From contig CAADGV010000007.1 in assembly GCA_900696645.1 (NCBI GenBank), forward strand, positions 310,001 through 374,000: a DNA stretch of 64,000 bases, written 5' to 3'. Origin of the DNA: an uncultured Chlorobiota bacterium. Lineage in GTDB: Bacteria > Bacteroidota > Ignavibacteria > UBA10030 > UBA6906. This document shows, piece after piece, positions 1 to 9,533 of this stretch (position 1 is its first letter; each line of letters begins with the position of its first letter). A program made the position numbers and the translations under genes. The notes beneath the pieces are model-generated. The model saw only the letters and a program-made list of their open reading frames with translations, made no database searches and was not told where the DNA came from.

Positions 1-61
1 TACCGATGGCATACGGTTTGACCTCTCTGCTTGCAGTATTATTCAATAACGAAGAACTATC
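1..61. other. Edge sequence upstream of fliL
   Basis: One forward frame is open from base 2 to a TAA at 47-49 and could be the last codons of an upstream gene. Too little is present to identify it. No promoter or terminator is visible. Confidence 0.2.
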
Positions 62-604
62 ATGGCAGACGAGAAACCCACAACTGAACAGCCCGCAGAA
101 ACAACCGAAAGCAAAAAGGATGGTCTCGGAAAGAGGATTTTGATATTCGGCATTCCTGTTTTCCTCGTGCAGTTTATCGTTGTCTATTTCCTGGTGGCGA
201 AGTTCATCGTTCCGAGTACAGGCCACAAGCAAACTGAAACCGCTGTGGAGCAGTCGGGTCACGAGAGGGAGAATACGAAAACCGACAAAGAGGAAGCCAG
301 AGAGCAGCATATCTATGCGGTCAAAGATCTCATCATCAATCCGGCAGCAACAAACGGTCAACGCTACCTCCTCACAACGATAGCGTTCGACCTGAGCAGC
401 AACGATGCATTGAAGAATCTGGAAAAGAAGGAGATGGCTGTGCGTGATGCTCTTAACTCGATACTCACGAGCAAAACGATGGAACAGTTGATTGATGTCT
501 CGAAGCGCGAGAGTTTGCGCGAAGAGATTGCCGGAAAGGTAGCGCATCTCGTGGATCGCGGAACGCTTCAGAGTGTGTACTTCAGTAAATATATCATCCA
601 ATAA
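62..604 (+). CDS. fliL: Flagellar basal-body-associated protein FliL
   Basis: 180 aa, close to the usual FliL length. An acidic/polar N-terminal tail of about 25 residues is followed by one membrane span at about 27-47 (ILIFGIPVFLVQFIVVYFLV). Next comes a charged linker and a periplasmic domain with the FliL-type NPAATNGQRYLL segment and a C-terminal region ending in VYFSKYIIQ. In the family, FliL surrounds the stator units at the inner membrane and supports torque. It stands immediately before fliM, the common gene order. The ATG at 62 is the first plausible start. The upstream gene lies outside the window, so it may not be first in its operon. Confidence 0.9.
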   Translation: MADEKPTTEQPAETTESKKDGLGKRILIFGIPVFLVQFIVVYFLVAKFIVPSTGHKQTETAVEQSGHERENTKTDKEEAREQHIYAVKDLIINPAATNGQRYLLTTIAFDLSSNDALKNLEKKEMAVRDALNSILTSKTMEQLIDVSKRESLREEIAGKVAHLVDRGTLQSVYFSKYIIQ

Positions 605-614
605 GAAACGGCAC

Positions 615-1622
615 ATGGCGGGCATACTCTCACAACAAGAAATTGACAGTCTTCTTTCAGGAATGACAAAGCAAGACGAGGCGACGGAAACGAATCCCGG
701 GGCGGATCGAGAGGTTCTTCCTTTCGATTTCCAGATTCCGAGCCGGATTTCGAAACGGCAACTGCAGGCGTTGAACGCCGTGTATGTAACATTTGCGGAG
801 GCGTTCGGCTCGTACCTCCTGTCAAGCTTGCAGGCACGGGTCTCGATGAGTGTAACGGATGTGCAGCAAATGTTTTACTCGCAATATCTTGCCTCCACGG
901 CAAAGCCGAGCTGCTTGTATGTTTTCCGGATGGGCGAATCCGAGGCACAGGGCGTTCTGGAATTAAGCCCGTCGCTGGTGCTTGCGGTTATTGCACGAAT
1001 GCTCGGGGGAACTGCCGATCCGAATCTTCCTCCTCGCTCGATCACGAAGATTGAACAGAACATCACCCGCGGAATTGTTCTCCGTGCTCTTGCCGATATG
1101 GATCGTGCCTGGGCGACAATCATCGACCGGAAATTCGTGCTGGAACGTTATGAAACTGAAGGCGACTTTCTCCAGATTGCTCCGGCAAGTGAAGTTGTTC
1201 TGGTCGTATCGTTCGAACTATCAATCGACGGGCAGCCGTATGCAATGAACATCTGCCTTCCAACGTTCGCCTTTGAAGACATTCTTGCCAAACTCCACGT
1301 TCAACATTCTGCCGGTGTGGATTCGAGTCATGGCCATACCGAATCCCGCGTCGTCGTTATGAAGACATTGGAAACCACGAAAATCCCTCTCGTGTGCGTG
1401 CTTGGCGATACGACTCTAACAGTAAAACAATTGATGAATCTGGAGCCCGGCGACGTGTTACTCACGGATACTACGACAGCCAGCGATCTCCGGATCGAAC
1501 TTGGAGGCACAACGCGGGCGCTCGGAAAACCGGGAATCTCCAACGGACGGGCGGCAGTGAAGCTAACTCAAATAATGTCAGATACCATTAATCAGGAAGA
1601 AGGTCAACATGGAACAAATTAA
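615..1622 (+). CDS. fliM: Flagellar motor switch protein FliM
   Basis: 335 aa from ATG 615. An in-frame ATG at 573 would overlap fliL and add 14 residues lacking family character. The start MAGILSQQEIDSLLSG carries the EIDxLL peptide by which FliM binds phosphorylated CheY. The middle domain (about 45-230) contains the GGT segment (LGGTADPN) typical of FliM, and the C-terminal SPOA domain (about 250-325) contains the GDVL motif. FliM forms the C-ring with FliN and FliG and sets rotation direction. The CheY-binding peptide implies a chemotaxis system elsewhere, since none is encoded here. It overlaps fliN by 14 bases. Confidence 0.95.
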   Translation: MAGILSQQEIDSLLSGMTKQDEATETNPGADREVLPFDFQIPSRISKRQLQALNAVYVTFAEAFGSYLLSSLQARVSMSVTDVQQMFYSQYLASTAKPSCLYVFRMGESEAQGVLELSPSLVLAVIARMLGGTADPNLPPRSITKIEQNITRGIVLRALADMDRAWATIIDRKFVLERYETEGDFLQIAPASEVVLVVSFELSIDGQPYAMNICLPTFAFEDILAKLHVQHSAGVDSSHGHTESRVVVMKTLETTKIPLVCVLGDTTLTVKQLMNLEPGDVLLTDTTTASDLRIELGGTTRALGKPGISNGRAAVKLTQIMSDTINQEEGQHGTN

Positions 1623-2055
1623 GGATGAAGAGATCCTGAAATTTCCTCCGCGTCAACAGGAAGCTGAGAAAGCGAAGGAGCAAACAGAAGGTGAAGCCCG
1701 CCTGTTTCCTTATGCTACCGGGGATGTGGAAATGCAGAAGGCAAGCTTTCAACCGTTGGATCAGACGGCTGAACCCGGCTCGGGTGATCGGGACAAAAAG
1801 CTTGACCTGATTATGGGCATCAATCTGTCGGTCTCCGTTGAACTCGGCCGGACGAACCTTGAGATTCGACGAATTCTGGACATGAAGCGCGGCTCAATCA
1901 TCGAGTTCGACAGAATGGCCGGCGAGCCTGTTGATATTGTTGTCAACGGAACAAAGATGGCCGAAGGCGAAGTTGTTGTCATCGACAAGCATTTTGCCAT
2001 CCGCGTGACGAGCCTCGTCGGGACAGAGGAACGCATAAAGGGGCTGGGTTCCTGA
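1609..2055 (+). CDS. fliN: Flagellar motor switch protein FliN
   Basis: 148 aa. A low-complexity charged N-terminal stretch (about 1-62) precedes one SPOA domain (about 63-142) with the FliN signatures LSVSVELGRT, LDMKRGSIIEFDR and GEPVDIVVNG. FliN is the most abundant C-ring component and also docks export complexes. Start and stop overlap both neighbours: the first 14 bases lie in fliM, and the TGA shares its A with the fliO start. This implies translational coupling. The long N-terminal extension is common in non-enteric FliN proteins. Confidence 0.94.
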   Translation: MEQIKDEEILKFPPRQQEAEKAKEQTEGEARLFPYATGDVEMQKASFQPLDQTAEPGSGDRDKKLDLIMGINLSVSVELGRTNLEIRRILDMKRGSIIEFDRMAGEPVDIVVNGTKMAEGEVVVIDKHFAIRVTSLVGTEERIKGLGS

Positions 2056-2456
2056 TGGAGTGGATTGTGGTGAAGTCTCTTCTCTCGCTCGGCGCAGTCA
2101 TTCTGCTGATGATCGGCGTTGTGTTCGTGATGAAGAAATATGTGTACGGACGCCAATCCTCATCATCGCAAATCGTTGAGATGAAGGTGATTGGAACGTT
2201 GATGATTCAGCCCAAACGCTCAGTCAGCGTGATCAAAGTAATGGACAAAATTCTTGTGATTGGACTGTCGGAAGACGGGATGCAATCACTGGGCGAAATT
2301 AGTGATGCAAAAAGTCTGAGCCGGATCGACGAACGGCTTGCCGGTGAGTCTGCACAAGGCGGTTGGTTTACAAGAAAACCCTCGCAATCCGCGTCCGTTT
2401 CATTTGCGGAGGCGCTAAAGGCGCAAATCAGCAAAGTGGCAACGAAAGGGGCCTGA
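2055..2456 (+). CDS. fliO: Flagellar export assembly protein FliO
   Basis: 133 aa with one N-terminal membrane span (about 3-25; VVKSLLSLGAVILLMIGVVF) and a cytosolic part beginning KKYVYG. It has the FliO pattern of a basic patch after the span and a beta-rich core (VIGTLMIQPKRSVSVIKVMDK, LVIGLSEDGM). FliO helps assemble the FliP-FliR export-gate core. The identification rests on position between fliN and fliP as well as on the short weakly conserved sequence. It overlaps fliN and fliP by one base at each end. Confidence 0.85.
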   Translation: MEWIVVKSLLSLGAVILLMIGVVFVMKKYVYGRQSSSSQIVEMKVIGTLMIQPKRSVSVIKVMDKILVIGLSEDGMQSLGEISDAKSLSRIDERLAGESAQGGWFTRKPSQSASVSFAEALKAQISKVATKGA

Positions 2457-3208
2457 TGACGAGAAAGCTGCTGCTCCTCATTCTTGCGTGTGTTCTTGTC
2501 GCGGGCGAGCTATATGCGCAGAGCAAGCCTATGCCTCTTCCAAAACTCTCGGTGGAGGTGGGCAAGACGGCGAATCCGGAGGATGTGTCCATCACGCTAC
2601 AGATTTTGTTCTTGATGACCATTCTTTCACTTGCCCCGGCGCTTCTGATTCTGACTACAGCATTCACACGTATCATTGTAGTGTTCCATTTCCTGAAACA
2701 GGCAATGGGAACAACACAGATGCCTCCTTCACAGGTTCTCATCGGGCTGTCATTATTTCTGACATTCTTCGTAATGGCTCCGACTTGGAACAAGGTGAAT
2801 AATTCAGCTCTTCAGCCCTATTTCCAGAAGAAAATAACTCTCGAGGAAGCATACGACAAAGGCGTTGAACCCATTCGTGAGTTCATGTTCAAACAAACGC
2901 GAGAGGAAGACTTGGGATTGTTCCTGCGTCTCTCAAATCTCGACAAGCCCAAGAGCCGTAACGATGTGCCAACGTATGCGCTCATTCCGGCGTATGCCAT
3001 CAGCGAGTTACGTGTGGGGTTTCAGATAGGGTTCATGCTCTTCATTCCCTTCATCATTATCGATATGGTAGTGGCAAGTATTCTTATGTCGATGGGTATG
3101 ATGATGCTGCCGCCGGCAATGATTTCGATGCCATTTAAGATTCTGTTGTTTGTGCTGATTGATGGATGGCATCTCGTAGTGAAATCGTTGATGCAGAGCT
3201 TCCAGTAA
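2456..3208 (+). CDS. fliP: Flagellar export gate protein FliP
   Basis: 250 aa from ATG 2456, which shares its first base with the fliO stop. The open frame extends upstream to 2363, but that part is fliO out of frame. A cleavable signal peptide (MTRKLLLLILACVLVAGELYA) is followed by FliP membrane segments and the signatures FTRIIVVFHFLKQAMGT, PPSQVLIGLSLFLTFF and FMLFIPFIIIDMVVASILMSMGMMMLPP. FliP pentamers with FliQ and FliR form the protein-conducting core of the flagellar type III exporter. Confidence 0.96.
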   Translation: MTRKLLLLILACVLVAGELYAQSKPMPLPKLSVEVGKTANPEDVSITLQILFLMTILSLAPALLILTTAFTRIIVVFHFLKQAMGTTQMPPSQVLIGLSLFLTFFVMAPTWNKVNNSALQPYFQKKITLEEAYDKGVEPIREFMFKQTREEDLGLFLRLSNLDKPKSRNDVPTYALIPAYAISELRVGFQIGFMLFIPFIIIDMVVASILMSMGMMMLPPAMISMPFKILLFVLIDGWHLVVKSLMQSFQ

Positions 3209-3217
3209 GGAGATGAT

Positions 3218-3487
3218 ATGACTGTTGAATTTGTAGTCCACCTGTTCCGTGAGACATTCTTCACCGCACTGCTTGTAGCGGCGCCTGTTCTTCTGGCCTC
3301 GTTGCTTGTAGGTTTGTTTATCTCCGTGTTGCAGGCTGCAACATCTATTCAAGAGTTCACGCTGACGTTTGTTCCGAAACTCATCGCTATCGCTGTCATT
3401 CTCGTCTTAACCCTGCCGTGGATGATTGATACGCTGCTCGGATTCACTATCGGCCTCTTCCAGCAAATCCCGACAATAGCACACTAA
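3218..3487 (+). CDS. fliQ: Flagellar export gate protein FliQ
   Basis: 89 aa, the standard FliQ length, with two hydrophobic hairpin helices (about 14-38 and 54-78). The family pattern ETFFTALLVAAPVLLASLLVGLFISVLQAATSIQE is visible through residues 10-44. Four FliQ subunits wrap the FliP/FliR core. A good ribosome site (AAGGAG) sits in the 9-base gap after fliP. Confidence 0.94.
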   Translation: MTVEFVVHLFRETFFTALLVAAPVLLASLLVGLFISVLQAATSIQEFTLTFVPKLIAIAVILVLTLPWMIDTLLGFTIGLFQQIPTIAH

Positions 3488-3501
3488 CGGAAGCAAGAAC
3501 A

Positions 3502-4269
3502 ATGGAAGTATACGTTTCCCAGCTTCTTCTCTTTCTCCTGCTGTTCGTGCGTATCACGTCGTTAGTTGTTGTTGCGCCGGTATTGGGACATCAGGGCATT
3601 CCGGTGCAGGTCAAGGTAGCATTCGGCCTGTTCTTTTCGTTTGTCTTGTACCCCGTAACTGCGGGTGATGCACCGCCTGTGACAACAGAGTTCTTGCCGT
3701 TTGTATTGCTCATTCTTCATGAAGCGGCAGCCGGAATCCTGATCGGATTTGCAACCGGTTTGTTGTTTGCGGGCGTCCGGTATGCGGGCGAGTTGATTTC
3801 GCTTGAGACGGGCCTTTCGGCTGCATCTATGTTCGATCCTGAGGCAGGCAAAAGTACGTCGGTGATCAGCGAATTGATGTACTTGATGATGCTTATGGTG
3901 TTCCTCCTTTTGAACGGACATCATTTTGTGCTTGAGGCGCTCTATCTGAGCTATACGGCAATTCCCATCGGCGGATTGACACTCTCTGCCGCAGCCTTCG
4001 ACGAGATGTTGAAGCTCACAGGGTTCATTTTCATTGTTGCGGTGAAACTGGCGGCCCCGGTTATGGTTGCGATGTTCCTCATCAGCGTTGCGCTTTCGAT
4101 TCTCTCCCGCGTGATGCCGCAGATGAACATCTTCATGGTGGCGTTTCCGCTGAAAATCGGTGCGGGGTTCTTTGCAATCATGACGGCAGCTCCGTTGCTG
4201 GTGTTCGTGTTCAAAAAGCTGCTTGCAACGTTTGAGGCCAACTTGCTTGAATTGATCAGGGTATTGTAA
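3502..4269 (+). CDS. fliR: Flagellar export gate protein FliR
   Basis: 255 aa, very hydrophobic, with about six membrane segments and the FliR signatures LLFVRITSLVVVAPVLG near the N-terminus, EAAAGILIGFATGLLF and SLETGLSAASMFDPE in the middle, and MPQMNIFMVAFPLKIGAGF near the C-terminus. FliR closes the FliP5-Q4-R1 core and contacts FlhB, whose gene follows after three bases. Confidence 0.95.
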   Translation: MEVYVSQLLLFLLLFVRITSLVVVAPVLGHQGIPVQVKVAFGLFFSFVLYPVTAGDAPPVTTEFLPFVLLILHEAAAGILIGFATGLLFAGVRYAGELISLETGLSAASMFDPEAGKSTSVISELMYLMMLMVFLLLNGHHFVLEALYLSYTAIPIGGLTLSAAAFDEMLKLTGFIFIVAVKLAAPVMVAMFLISVALSILSRVMPQMNIFMVAFPLKIGAGFFAIMTAAPLLVFVFKKLLATFEANLLELIRVL

Positions 4270-4272
4270 GAG

Positions 4273-5367
4273 ATGGCAGAATTCGATTCATCGGCTGAAG
4301 AAAAAACCGAACCAGCGAGTCAAAAGAAGAAAGATGATACGCGCAAGAAGGGAAGCGTTGCCAAGTCAACCGACTTGAACTCGGCGGCTGTTCTGGTGTT
4401 CGGCCTGCTGGTGCTGTATTTGGGAGGCTCAACCGTTGCGCTGAAGCTTGCGGCAATCGGGCGTTCCGTATTCTCGAATGTCGGGCAGGTTGAGCTCAGC
4501 ACCGCCAACCTGCATTTCATTCTTCGGGAGGGGATTGTTTCGTTCGCGTTGATTCTGGCGCCGTTGCTGCTTGCGGTGATGGTGGTCGGTTTGATCTCGA
4601 ATGTTGCCCAGGTTGGACTGTTGTTCGCGTGGGAGCCGTTACGGCCAAAATTCACGAAGCTCAATGTTCTCAAAGGGCTGAAGCGCATTCTGGCATCAAA
4701 ACACTCCATCGTTGAAGTGATGAAAGGCTTGCTAAAGATATCCGTAATTGCAACAGTTGCTTACGGTTCAATGCATGATGTGGTGTCCGAATCCCTCTCT
4801 TTGGCAGACGGCACAGTGAGCGGAATTGTCGGGTTCATGTCGGTTGCGTCGGTAACTGTTGGTTTGAAAGTCGGGCTCGCTTTCTTTGTCATTGCAGCGG
4901 CAGATTACGCTTTCCAGCGATTTGAATTCGAGAAGAAGTTGCGCATGACGAAGCATGAAGTAAAGGAAGAGATGAAACAGGCCGAGGGCGATCCGCTGAT
5001 CAAGGGACGCATCAGAACGATCCAGCGTCAGATTGCCTATCGCCGCATGATGCAGGATGTTCCTAAAGCAGACGTCGTGGTTACAAACCCGACACACTTT
5101 GCAGTCGCCATCAAGTACGAAATGGGAAAAATGGGAGCACCGAAAGTCGTTGCAAAAGGTGTTGATCTCATCGCGCAGCGCATCAAGAGTATCGCTCAGG
5201 AAAACAATGTCCCGATTGTCGAGGACAAGCCACTCGCGCAAATGCTGTACAAAACGGTTGAAGTAGGCGAGGAAATCCCGGAAAAACTGTTCCAAGTTGT
5301 CGCACAGGTGCTGGCATATGTATATCGCCTGCGCGAATCACGAAAGTCAATGTTCAGTGTGAACTAA
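4273..5367 (+). CDS. flhB: Flagellar export specificity switch FlhB
   Basis: 364 aa. The N-terminus EKTEPASQKKKDDTRKKG is the classic FlhB lead-in. Four membrane segments follow, then the soluble domain with the self-cleaving NPTH tetrapeptide at 272-275 (TNPTHFAVAIKYE) and the downstream EDKPLAQMLYKTVEVGEEIP segment. Autocleavage between Asn and Pro in this family switches export from rod/hook to filament substrates. All key residues are intact. It is spaced three bases from both fliR and flhA. Confidence 0.97.
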   Translation: MAEFDSSAEEKTEPASQKKKDDTRKKGSVAKSTDLNSAAVLVFGLLVLYLGGSTVALKLAAIGRSVFSNVGQVELSTANLHFILREGIVSFALILAPLLLAVMVVGLISNVAQVGLLFAWEPLRPKFTKLNVLKGLKRILASKHSIVEVMKGLLKISVIATVAYGSMHDVVSESLSLADGTVSGIVGFMSVASVTVGLKVGLAFFVIAAADYAFQRFEFEKKLRMTKHEVKEEMKQAEGDPLIKGRIRTIQRQIAYRRMMQDVPKADVVVTNPTHFAVAIKYEMGKMGAPKVVAKGVDLIAQRIKSIAQENNVPIVEDKPLAQMLYKTVEVGEEIPEKLFQVVAQVLAYVYRLRESRKSMFSVN

Positions 5368-5370
5368 ACG

Positions 5371-7464
5371 ATGGAATCAGCGATTCACAACAGAGGGTTT
5401 CTCGACTCGGCGCCAATGAAGATGCTGAGCAAGAACTCCGACTTCGTCCTTGCGGGCGGTGTGATACTCATTCTCGCAATGATGATCATTCCATTACCGC
5501 CGTTGATGCTGGACGTGTTGCTTGCAACGAACATCACCATCGCCATACTCATTCTGACGGTGTCGATGTACATCACGCATCCATTGGAACTGTCGGTGTT
5601 TCCCGGTCTGCTTCTTATACTCACCATTTTCCGTTTGTCGCTCAATGTCGCTTCGACACGCTTGATTCTGGGTGAAGGATATGCAGGTGAAGTGATCAAT
5701 GCGTTTGGCGTATTCGTGGTTCAGGGAAACTACGTAGTCGGGTTCATCATCTTCATTATTCTCGTCATCATTCAATTCATCGTTATTGTGAAAGGTGCCG
5801 GACGCATTGCGGAAGTAGCAGCACGCTTTACTCTCGATGCAATGCCCGGCAAGCAAATGGCGATTGACGCCGATATGAATGCAGGCCTTATCACGGAAGA
5901 TCAGGCCCGGCAACGTCGTCGAGAAATTGCCCGTGAAGCTGAGTTTCATGGAGCAATGGATGGCGCAAGCAAGTTCGTGAAGGGTGATGCAATCGCCGGG
6001 CTCTTGATCAACCTTGTCAACATTGTAGGCGGGTTTGTGATTGGTATCGTACAACGGGGAATGCCGTTCACGGATGCTCTGCAAAACTACACGTTACTAA
6101 CGGTGGGTGACGGGCTCGTGTCGCAGATTCCCGCACTCATTGTATCAACGGCCGCCGGTATGATTGTGACACGCAGCGCGTCGGGGACTGCGCTTGATAT
6201 TGAAATGCGAACGCAACTATTGGGGAAACCGAAACCGTTATTGATTGTTTCAGGAGCGTTGGGACTTTTTGCCATCGTTCCCGGCCTTCCAACGATTCCG
6301 TTCCTGTTGCTTGCCGGGCTTACCGGATCGATAGGATTCGTCAATATGCGCGATAGCAAACATGCTGCGCTTGAGAAAGCGAAACCGTCAACTCCTGCAA
6401 CTCCTAAACAAGAGCAGATAGAGGATTATCTCCAAGTTGACCCGTTAGAGGTGGAAATCGGATACGGGCTGATTTCTCTGGTTGATGAGACACAGGGTGG
6501 GGATTTGTTCAATCGCATAACGAATCTCCGTAAACAACTTGCGATGGATTTGGGGATTATCATCCCTCCGGTCCGTGTACGAGATAATCTTCAACTCGAT
6601 CCCAATCAATATGTCATCAAGATCCGCGGGAATGTAGTTGTAACGAACACTCTGATGGTTGATCGTCTGCTTGCGATGAACCCCGGTATTGTTGGTGAAG
6701 AACTCAAGGGTATTGCCGCGAAAGAGCCTGCATTTGGTTTATCGGCTCTCTGGATAGGCTCGCACGAGCGTGATCATGCTGAGATGGCAGGCTATACGGT
6801 GGTGGAGCCGGCAGCGGTTCTCTCTACACATCTGCAGGAAGTATTGCGTCGCAATTGCGACAAGATTCTTGGCCGGCAAGAGACGAAGAAATTAATCGAG
6901 AATCTAAAGAAGGAATATCCGGCCATTGTTGAAGAAATCAATCCGGAATCGCTTCCGTTCGGTACAATCCAAAAAGTGCTGCAGAATCTGTTGCGGGAAG
7001 GAATTCCGGTAAGGGACCTTGTCACTATTCTTGAGTCGCTATGTGACTATGCGAAGGTGACGAAGAATGTCGACGTACTGACAGAGTATGTCCGCCATTC
7101 CCTCTCGGATACAATTGCCCGGATGTATAAAGACGGAAAGGGGGTGCTGCACGCAATTGCGATGGACCCGCGGCTTGAGCATGTCATCACCAATGCGCTG
7201 CAACATCAGCGCGAAAGCAGTCCAAGTCTCGGTCTGGCGCCCGAGATAATCGAAGAAATACAAAAAAGCCTGACGACAAACGTCGAAATGATGATGGGGG
7301 CGGGATATCAGCCGGTCGTTCTATGTGTTGCCACCGTCAGGCCGTATTTCTATCGCTTGATTCGAACATCGTTCCCGAACGTTGCAGTCTTGTCGTTTAC
7401 GGAACTGCCGCCCGAAACAGAAATTGAATTCATAGGAAAACTGGAGGTAAGCAATGCGGATTAA
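5371..7464 (+). CDS. flhA: Flagellar export gate protein FlhA
   Basis: 697 aa, standard FlhA length. The first 330 residues hold about eight membrane segments and the FHIPEP-family cytosolic loop (VKGAGRIAEVAARFTLDAMP followed by GKQMAIDADMNAG). The C-terminal half is the soluble ring domain with the LQVDPLEVEIGYGLI entry segment. FlhA forms the nonameric ring that binds chaperone-substrate complexes and couples export to the proton motive force. The last 11 bases overlap flhF. Confidence 0.97.
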   Translation: MESAIHNRGFLDSAPMKMLSKNSDFVLAGGVILILAMMIIPLPPLMLDVLLATNITIAILILTVSMYITHPLELSVFPGLLLILTIFRLSLNVASTRLILGEGYAGEVINAFGVFVVQGNYVVGFIIFIILVIIQFIVIVKGAGRIAEVAARFTLDAMPGKQMAIDADMNAGLITEDQARQRRREIAREAEFHGAMDGASKFVKGDAIAGLLINLVNIVGGFVIGIVQRGMPFTDALQNYTLLTVGDGLVSQIPALIVSTAAGMIVTRSASGTALDIEMRTQLLGKPKPLLIVSGALGLFAIVPGLPTIPFLLLAGLTGSIGFVNMRDSKHAALEKAKPSTPATPKQEQIEDYLQVDPLEVEIGYGLISLVDETQGGDLFNRITNLRKQLAMDLGIIIPPVRVRDNLQLDPNQYVIKIRGNVVVTNTLMVDRLLAMNPGIVGEELKGIAAKEPAFGLSALWIGSHERDHAEMAGYTVVEPAAVLSTHLQEVLRRNCDKILGRQETKKLIENLKKEYPAIVEEINPESLPFGTIQKVLQNLLREGIPVRDLVTILESLCDYAKVTKNVDVLTEYVRHSLSDTIARMYKDGKGVLHAIAMDPRLEHVITNALQHQRESSPSLGLAPEIIEEIQKSLTTNVEMMMGAGYQPVVLCVATVRPYFYRLIRTSFPNVAVLSFTELPPETEIEFIGKLEVSNAD

Positions 7465-8701
7465 GAAATTTACCGGTGCCACACTGAAAGCTGCAACGGA
7501 TGTGATGAGAAGCGAATTGGGGGAGGATGCGATTATTCTGAACACGAGAACTGTTCCCAAGGGCGGCGTGCTCAACTTTCTTCGAAAGGATGAGTTTGAG
7601 ATTACTGCTGCCATTGATGAAGAAGCGGTTGCAGAATCGGATTCGGATTTCCCGCGACACTTGGCCCGCGCAGGCATCAGCCCGACGGCATCGAAAACGT
7701 CTGGCGGCGAGAACACATTTGCAAGTCTGCAAAAAGTAGCCAAGCAGTTCGAACATCGGACCCGTGAGCGGCATCCGGGAAGGGTGGGCGTTCAATCTGC
7801 GAACAGCCTGGCCGAGTATCATGATTTGAAGGGGGAGGTCGAGCATTTACGAAGTGTGGTTGAGGAAATTGCTGTTCATCTCAAGTACAGCAAAATGCCG
7901 ACCCTGCCCGAACACCTGAAAAGCGCGTATGCAAGACTTGTCGAGCAGGATGTTAATGAACACCTTGCATCGGAACTCGTCCAAAGCGCGTATCGCTCGT
8001 TGGGCGAAGACCGCCTCGGAAACAAGAAAGATGTCGAGATGCATCTGTTACGTACTCTTTCCGGAATGTTCAAGACGTTGCCGCCGGCAACATCCTCGAA
8101 AAAGCCCCGGATCATCGCCTTGGTGGGCCCGACCGGAGTCGGGAAAACAACAACAGTGGCAAAGCTCGCTGCCATTCACAAGCTTATCCACAAACAAAGC
8201 GTTGCATTGGTTTCTGCGGACACGTATCGAATCGGCGCGATTGAGCAGTTGAGAACCTTCGCGACGATTGCCGACATCCCGATGGAGGTGGTGTATAAGC
8301 CCGCCGAGATGAAATCCGCTCTATCATCTTTCAAAGGAAAGGATGTTGTCTTCATCGACACAGTTGGAAGAAGCCAACGAATGAAGAAAGAGATCAATGA
8401 ATTGGCAAAGTTCGTAAGCGCTGCGAATCCTCAGGAAGTTCATCTTGTTCTCAACACTTCAACTCACGGCCGGGCGTTGGAGGAGATACTCGAGCGGTTC
8501 AAGACCGTTACTCCGAACCGGATCATCTTTTCGAAACTCGACGAGGCTGTAACATTTGGCCAAATGGTCAATATTGCACATGCATCCGGCATTCCGATCT
8601 CCTATATCACCACAGGACAAAACGTTCCTGATGATATCAAAGTGGCAAGCAATGTGCATCTTGCACAGATGGTATACACCGGAGAACTGACGAATGCTTG
8701 A
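7454..8701 (+). CDS. flhF: Flagellar placement GTPase FlhF (SRP family)
   Basis: 415 aa. The start MRIKKFTGATLKAATDVMRSELGEDAIILNTR is the conserved FlhF B-domain opening (residues 1-31 plus). After a variable linker and an N domain, the SRP-type GTPase domain carries G1 at 225-232 (GPTGVGKT), then SADTYRIGAIEQL, DTVGRS (in place of DTAGRS) and the SKLDE base-recognition segment. FlhF marks the flagellar pole or site in many bacteria and is regulated by FlhG, the next gene, with which it overlaps by 8 bases. Confidence 0.95.
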   Translation: MRIKKFTGATLKAATDVMRSELGEDAIILNTRTVPKGGVLNFLRKDEFEITAAIDEEAVAESDSDFPRHLARAGISPTASKTSGGENTFASLQKVAKQFEHRTRERHPGRVGVQSANSLAEYHDLKGEVEHLRSVVEEIAVHLKYSKMPTLPEHLKSAYARLVEQDVNEHLASELVQSAYRSLGEDRLGNKKDVEMHLLRTLSGMFKTLPPATSSKKPRIIALVGPTGVGKTTTVAKLAAIHKLIHKQSVALVSADTYRIGAIEQLRTFATIADIPMEVVYKPAEMKSALSSFKGKDVVFIDTVGRSQRMKKEINELAKFVSAANPQEVHLVLNTSTHGRALEEILERFKTVTPNRIIFSKLDEAVTFGQMVNIAHASGIPISYITTGQNVPDDIKVASNVHLAQMVYTGELTNA

Positions 8702-9533
8702 CCAGGCAACACGCCTACGAGAAATAGCGGAGAAGAATTGCAGCAGGAACTCTGCAATGAAGCCGCATATCATCACCGTTGCCAGCGGCAAGGGGGGCGT
8801 GGGAAAGAGTACTGTGGCGCTGAATCTTGCGTTGCGTTTGGCGGAACTTGGCAGCACATCGCTCTTGCTTGATGCGGACGAGAATCTGGGTAACATCGAT
8901 GTGATGGCGGGGATTTCACCGAAGCTACGGCTTGGCGACATCCTTCGGGGAGAGAAGGATATTGAAGACGTTATCATGCCGGTTACGAAAAACTTCAGCA
9001 TTCTGCCGGGCAATTCCGGCGAGCGCGAGTATCCGTTGATGACGTTAGAGAAGCAGAAAGAATTACTCAATGATATCGCTGATCTGGATCGACACTACGA
9101 CTACCTGGTCATTGATACGTCGGCAGGAATAGGAGAGGATATCATCAACTTCGCAGTTCGTTCACACGAAACACTTGTTATTACCAGTCCCGAGCCGACA
9201 GCGATAATGGACGCCTATGCATTAATCAAAATGGTTACACTCGCTGACGAATTTGTTCCTTTGAAAGTCGTGATCAATACAGCACGGACGCCGGCCGAAG
9301 CCGATGATGCTGCAATGAAATTGCAAACGGCTGTGAACCACTTTTTGAAGAAGCATCTTCATTATCTCGGCTCAATCCCGTACGACATCAGCGTTACAAG
9401 AGCGGTAACACGGCAATCGCCGGTTTTGAAGGAATTTCCCCTCTGCGGCGCATCACTTTCGATGAACATGCTCGCAGGTCGTATTGCAGAGCAGGCTGCA
9501 CATCTGAAAACACGGAGGGTTCGTATAGCATGA
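8694..9533 (+). CDS. flhG: Flagellar number regulator FlhG (MinD-like ATPase)
   Basis: 279 aa. Residues 1-10 contain DQATRLRE, the DQAxxLR activator peptide that in this family stimulates the FlhF GTPase. The deviant Walker A SGKGGVGKST (31-40), the LLLDADENLGN switch and the VIDTSAGIGE segment show a MinD/ParA-type ATPase. FlhG limits flagellar number and connects to FliM/FliN and to FlhF. The overlap with flhF supports co-translation. Confidence 0.94.
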   Translation: MLDQATRLREIAEKNCSRNSAMKPHIITVASGKGGVGKSTVALNLALRLAELGSTSLLLDADENLGNIDVMAGISPKLRLGDILRGEKDIEDVIMPVTKNFSILPGNSGEREYPLMTLEKQKELLNDIADLDRHYDYLVIDTSAGIGEDIINFAVRSHETLVITSPEPTAIMDAYALIKMVTLADEFVPLKVVINTARTPAEADDAAMKLQTAVNHFLKKHLHYLGSIPYDISVTRAVTRQSPVLKEFPLCGASLSMNMLAGRIAEQAAHLKTRRVRIA